From an uncultured Carnobacterium sp. (lineage in GTDB: Bacteria > Bacillota > Bacilli > Lactobacillales > Aerococcaceae): a stretch of 6,048 nt of DNA. The stretch spans positions 1 to 6,048 of the forward strand of contig CALJSD010000137.1 of NCBI GenBank assembly GCA_937976325.1. The letters are read 5' to 3'. The stretch's first letter is position 1. Each line of letters opens with the position of its first letter. The notes beneath the pieces were generated by a model. It made no database searches and was not told where the DNA came from. It worked only from the letters and a program-made list of their open reading frames with translations. Below, in pieces: positions 4,777-6,048 of the stretch. Position numbers and translations under genes: made by a program.

Positions 4777-6048
4777 ATGATGACAGCAGATTCTGATGGG
4801 AGTTCGCTGGGAATCCAGATTTTAATTATTGTACTATTAACTGCCGTAAATGCATTTTTTGCAGCAGCGGAGATTGCCTTTGTATCGGTCAATCAAGGAA
4901 AGATGAGTCAAAAAGCGAGTGAAGGAGATAAGAAGGCGCAACGAGTGATGCGTTTATTAGAAAATTCGGATGAATTTTTAGCAACCATTCAAGTAGCAAT
5001 TACGTTAGCAGGATTTTTCTCAAGTGCGTCTGCAGCAACTAGTTTTACTTCTCGTATTCAACCATTATTGGAACATGTACCGGGTGCAGAAACGCTAGCA
5101 ATTTTGATTGTTACTGTAATCTTATCTTATTTAACATTAGTGTTTGGGGAATTGTATCCAAAACAAGTTGCCTTACAATTGGCGGAACCGATTGCTTTAC
5201 ATACGGCAGGAATTATTTTATTTGTCAAAAAAGTTTCCAAACCATTTGTATGGATTTTAACCGTTTCAACGGGTATTTTAAAACGAATGACACCGATTGA
5301 ATTTAATAATGAACAAGAAAAATTAACGCGTAGTGAAATGAATTTTCTTTTAACAAATAGTCGTAATGATGGAGCGATTGATAAAGAAGAATTTACAATG
5401 CTTCAAGGAGTTTTATCTCTTGATTCAAAACTAGCTAGAGAAGTGATGGTACCAAGAACGGACACATTAATGCTTGATGTGGAAGATGATTTAGCAGAAA
5501 ATATCGAAATCATTTTAAGTAGTTCTTATTCACGTTTCCCAATTTATGAAGAAGATAAAGATAATGTCATTGGAGTTTTACACTCTAAAGATGTTTTAAG
5601 AGCGGCAAAAGAACAAGGCTTCGATCAAATCCAATTAATGGATTTAGCGCATCAACCGTTATTTGTTCCTTCAACGATTTTCGTAGATGATTTATTAGTC
5701 GAATTTAGAAAAACACGTCAACATATGGCGATTTTAAAAGATGAATACGGTGGAGTTGAAGGTGTCGTGACATTGGAAGACTTAATCGAAGAAATTGTCG
5801 GTGAAATTGAAGATGAGTATGATGTGGAAGAAATGAGTTACCGTGAAATTGATGAGAAGAATTTCTTAATTGATGCGGGAATGACATTAGAAAAATTCAA
5901 TCAAACATTCCAAACAACGATTGATTCAGATGAAGTAGACACAATGGCGGGAATTATTTTAGAAGATTTAGGATACTTCCCAGAAGATGATGAAGTTGTG
6001 GAAGTTCGTCAAGAAAATGTCTTATTAAAACCAACATTAGTAGAAAAT
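4777..6048 (+). CDS. CNNM/CorC-family transporter (hemolysin family, DUF21-CBS-CorC), partial at the right edge
   Basis: The frame is open for 424 codons from ATG 4777 to the window end without a stop. Family members run about 430-460 residues, so only the tail is missing. The N-terminal DUF21 membrane domain covers about residues 12-190. It includes QILIIVLLTAVNAFFAAAEI (14-33), a second hydrophobic stretch around 70-85 and a third, AILIVTVILSYLTLVFGELYPKQ, near 107-129. A CBS pair follows at about 205-335 with VMVPRTDT (223-230), SRFPIYEED and the signature DEYGGVEGVVTLEDLIEEI (322-340). The C-terminal CorC/HlyC domain starts near 355, with TMAGIILEDLGYFPE close to the edge. Related proteins (human CNNM, B. 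subtilis YhdP, S. aureus MpfA) export or protect against magnesium. The 'hemolysin' label is historical. The start has AAAGGGG at 4762-4768, 8 bases upstream; the second ATG at 4780 is less well placed. Magnesium as substrate is inferred from the family. Confidence 0.93.
   Translation, partial: MMTADSDGSSLGIQILIIVLLTAVNAFFAAAEIAFVSVNQGKMSQKASEGDKKAQRVMRLLENSDEFLATIQVAITLAGFFSSASAATSFTSRIQPLLEHVPGAETLAILIVTVILSYLTLVFGELYPKQVALQLAEPIALHTAGIILFVKKVSKPFVWILTVSTGILKRMTPIEFNNEQEKLTRSEMNFLLTNSRNDGAIDKEEFTMLQGVLSLDSKLAREVMVPRTDTLMLDVEDDLAENIEIILSSSYSRFPIYEEDKDNVIGVLHSKDVLRAAKEQGFDQIQLMDLAHQPLFVPSTIFVDDLLVEFRKTRQHMAILKDEYGGVEGVVTLEDLIEEIVGEIEDEYDVEEMSYREIDEKNFLIDAGMTLEKFNQTFQTTIDSDEVDTMAGIILEDLGYFPEDDEVVEVRQENVLLKPTLVEN

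Noticed and set aside
5705..5887. Minus-strand open frame, His/Leu/Ser-rich
   Set aside because: Antisense to the CBS and linker region of the CNNM-type gene; composition is that of a shadow frame.

Overview
The window comes from a low-GC Gram-positive bacterium (Bacillota). AT-rich codons, strong AAAGGGG/GGAGG ribosome binding sites, sigma-A-type promoters, an NfeD-FloA flotillin operon, a YebC-II protein beginning MGRKWANI and a CBS-ACT protein together point to Bacilli, most likely Lactobacillales (Carnobacteriaceae or a relative). The family-level placement is a guess. It is mostly ordinary chromosome, with one accessory patch at about 3600-3910.

Layout. (1) Positions 1-2308, minus strand: a three-gene operon, promoter > nfeD (short form) > floA > an unrecognised membrane-anchored protein that runs off the left edge. 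floA's ribosome binding site overlaps the nfeD stop codon. The third gene overlaps floA by 4 bp (ATGA), so the three are probably translationally coupled. (2) 2363-2656, minus: a 97-residue thioredoxin-like protein with a CGVC motif. No obvious terminator lies between it and the nfeD promoter. (3) 2730-3592, plus: a yebC-II translation factor gene with its own near-consensus promoter and intrinsic terminator. (4) 3593-3919: a gene-free patch between convergent genes. It holds the decayed 5' end of an ISL3-like transposase and then a roughly 173-bp foldback repeat with nested hairpins. (5) 3920-4558, minus: a CBS-ACT protein resembling the cyclic di-AMP binding protein CbpA. (6) 4559-4776: a divergent promoter region with two small inverted repeats. 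(7) 4777 to the right edge, plus: a CNNM/CorC-type transporter (DUF21, CBS pair, start of the CorC/HlyC domain), truncated by the window.

How the parts may work together. FloA organises membrane microdomains and NfeD proteins are its usual operon partners. The third gene is a candidate additional partner, by position only. The divergent cbpA-like and CNNM-like genes both carry CBS pairs, which bind nucleotides, and may share ion or nucleotide signalling; this is inference. Start codons were revised for nfeD (TTG at 2255), the thioredoxin (ATG at 2656), yebC (ATG at 2800) and the CBS-ACT gene (ATG at 4558) from ribosome binding site spacing and family N-termini. No tRNA, rRNA, CRISPR array or clearly new multi-gene system is visible.
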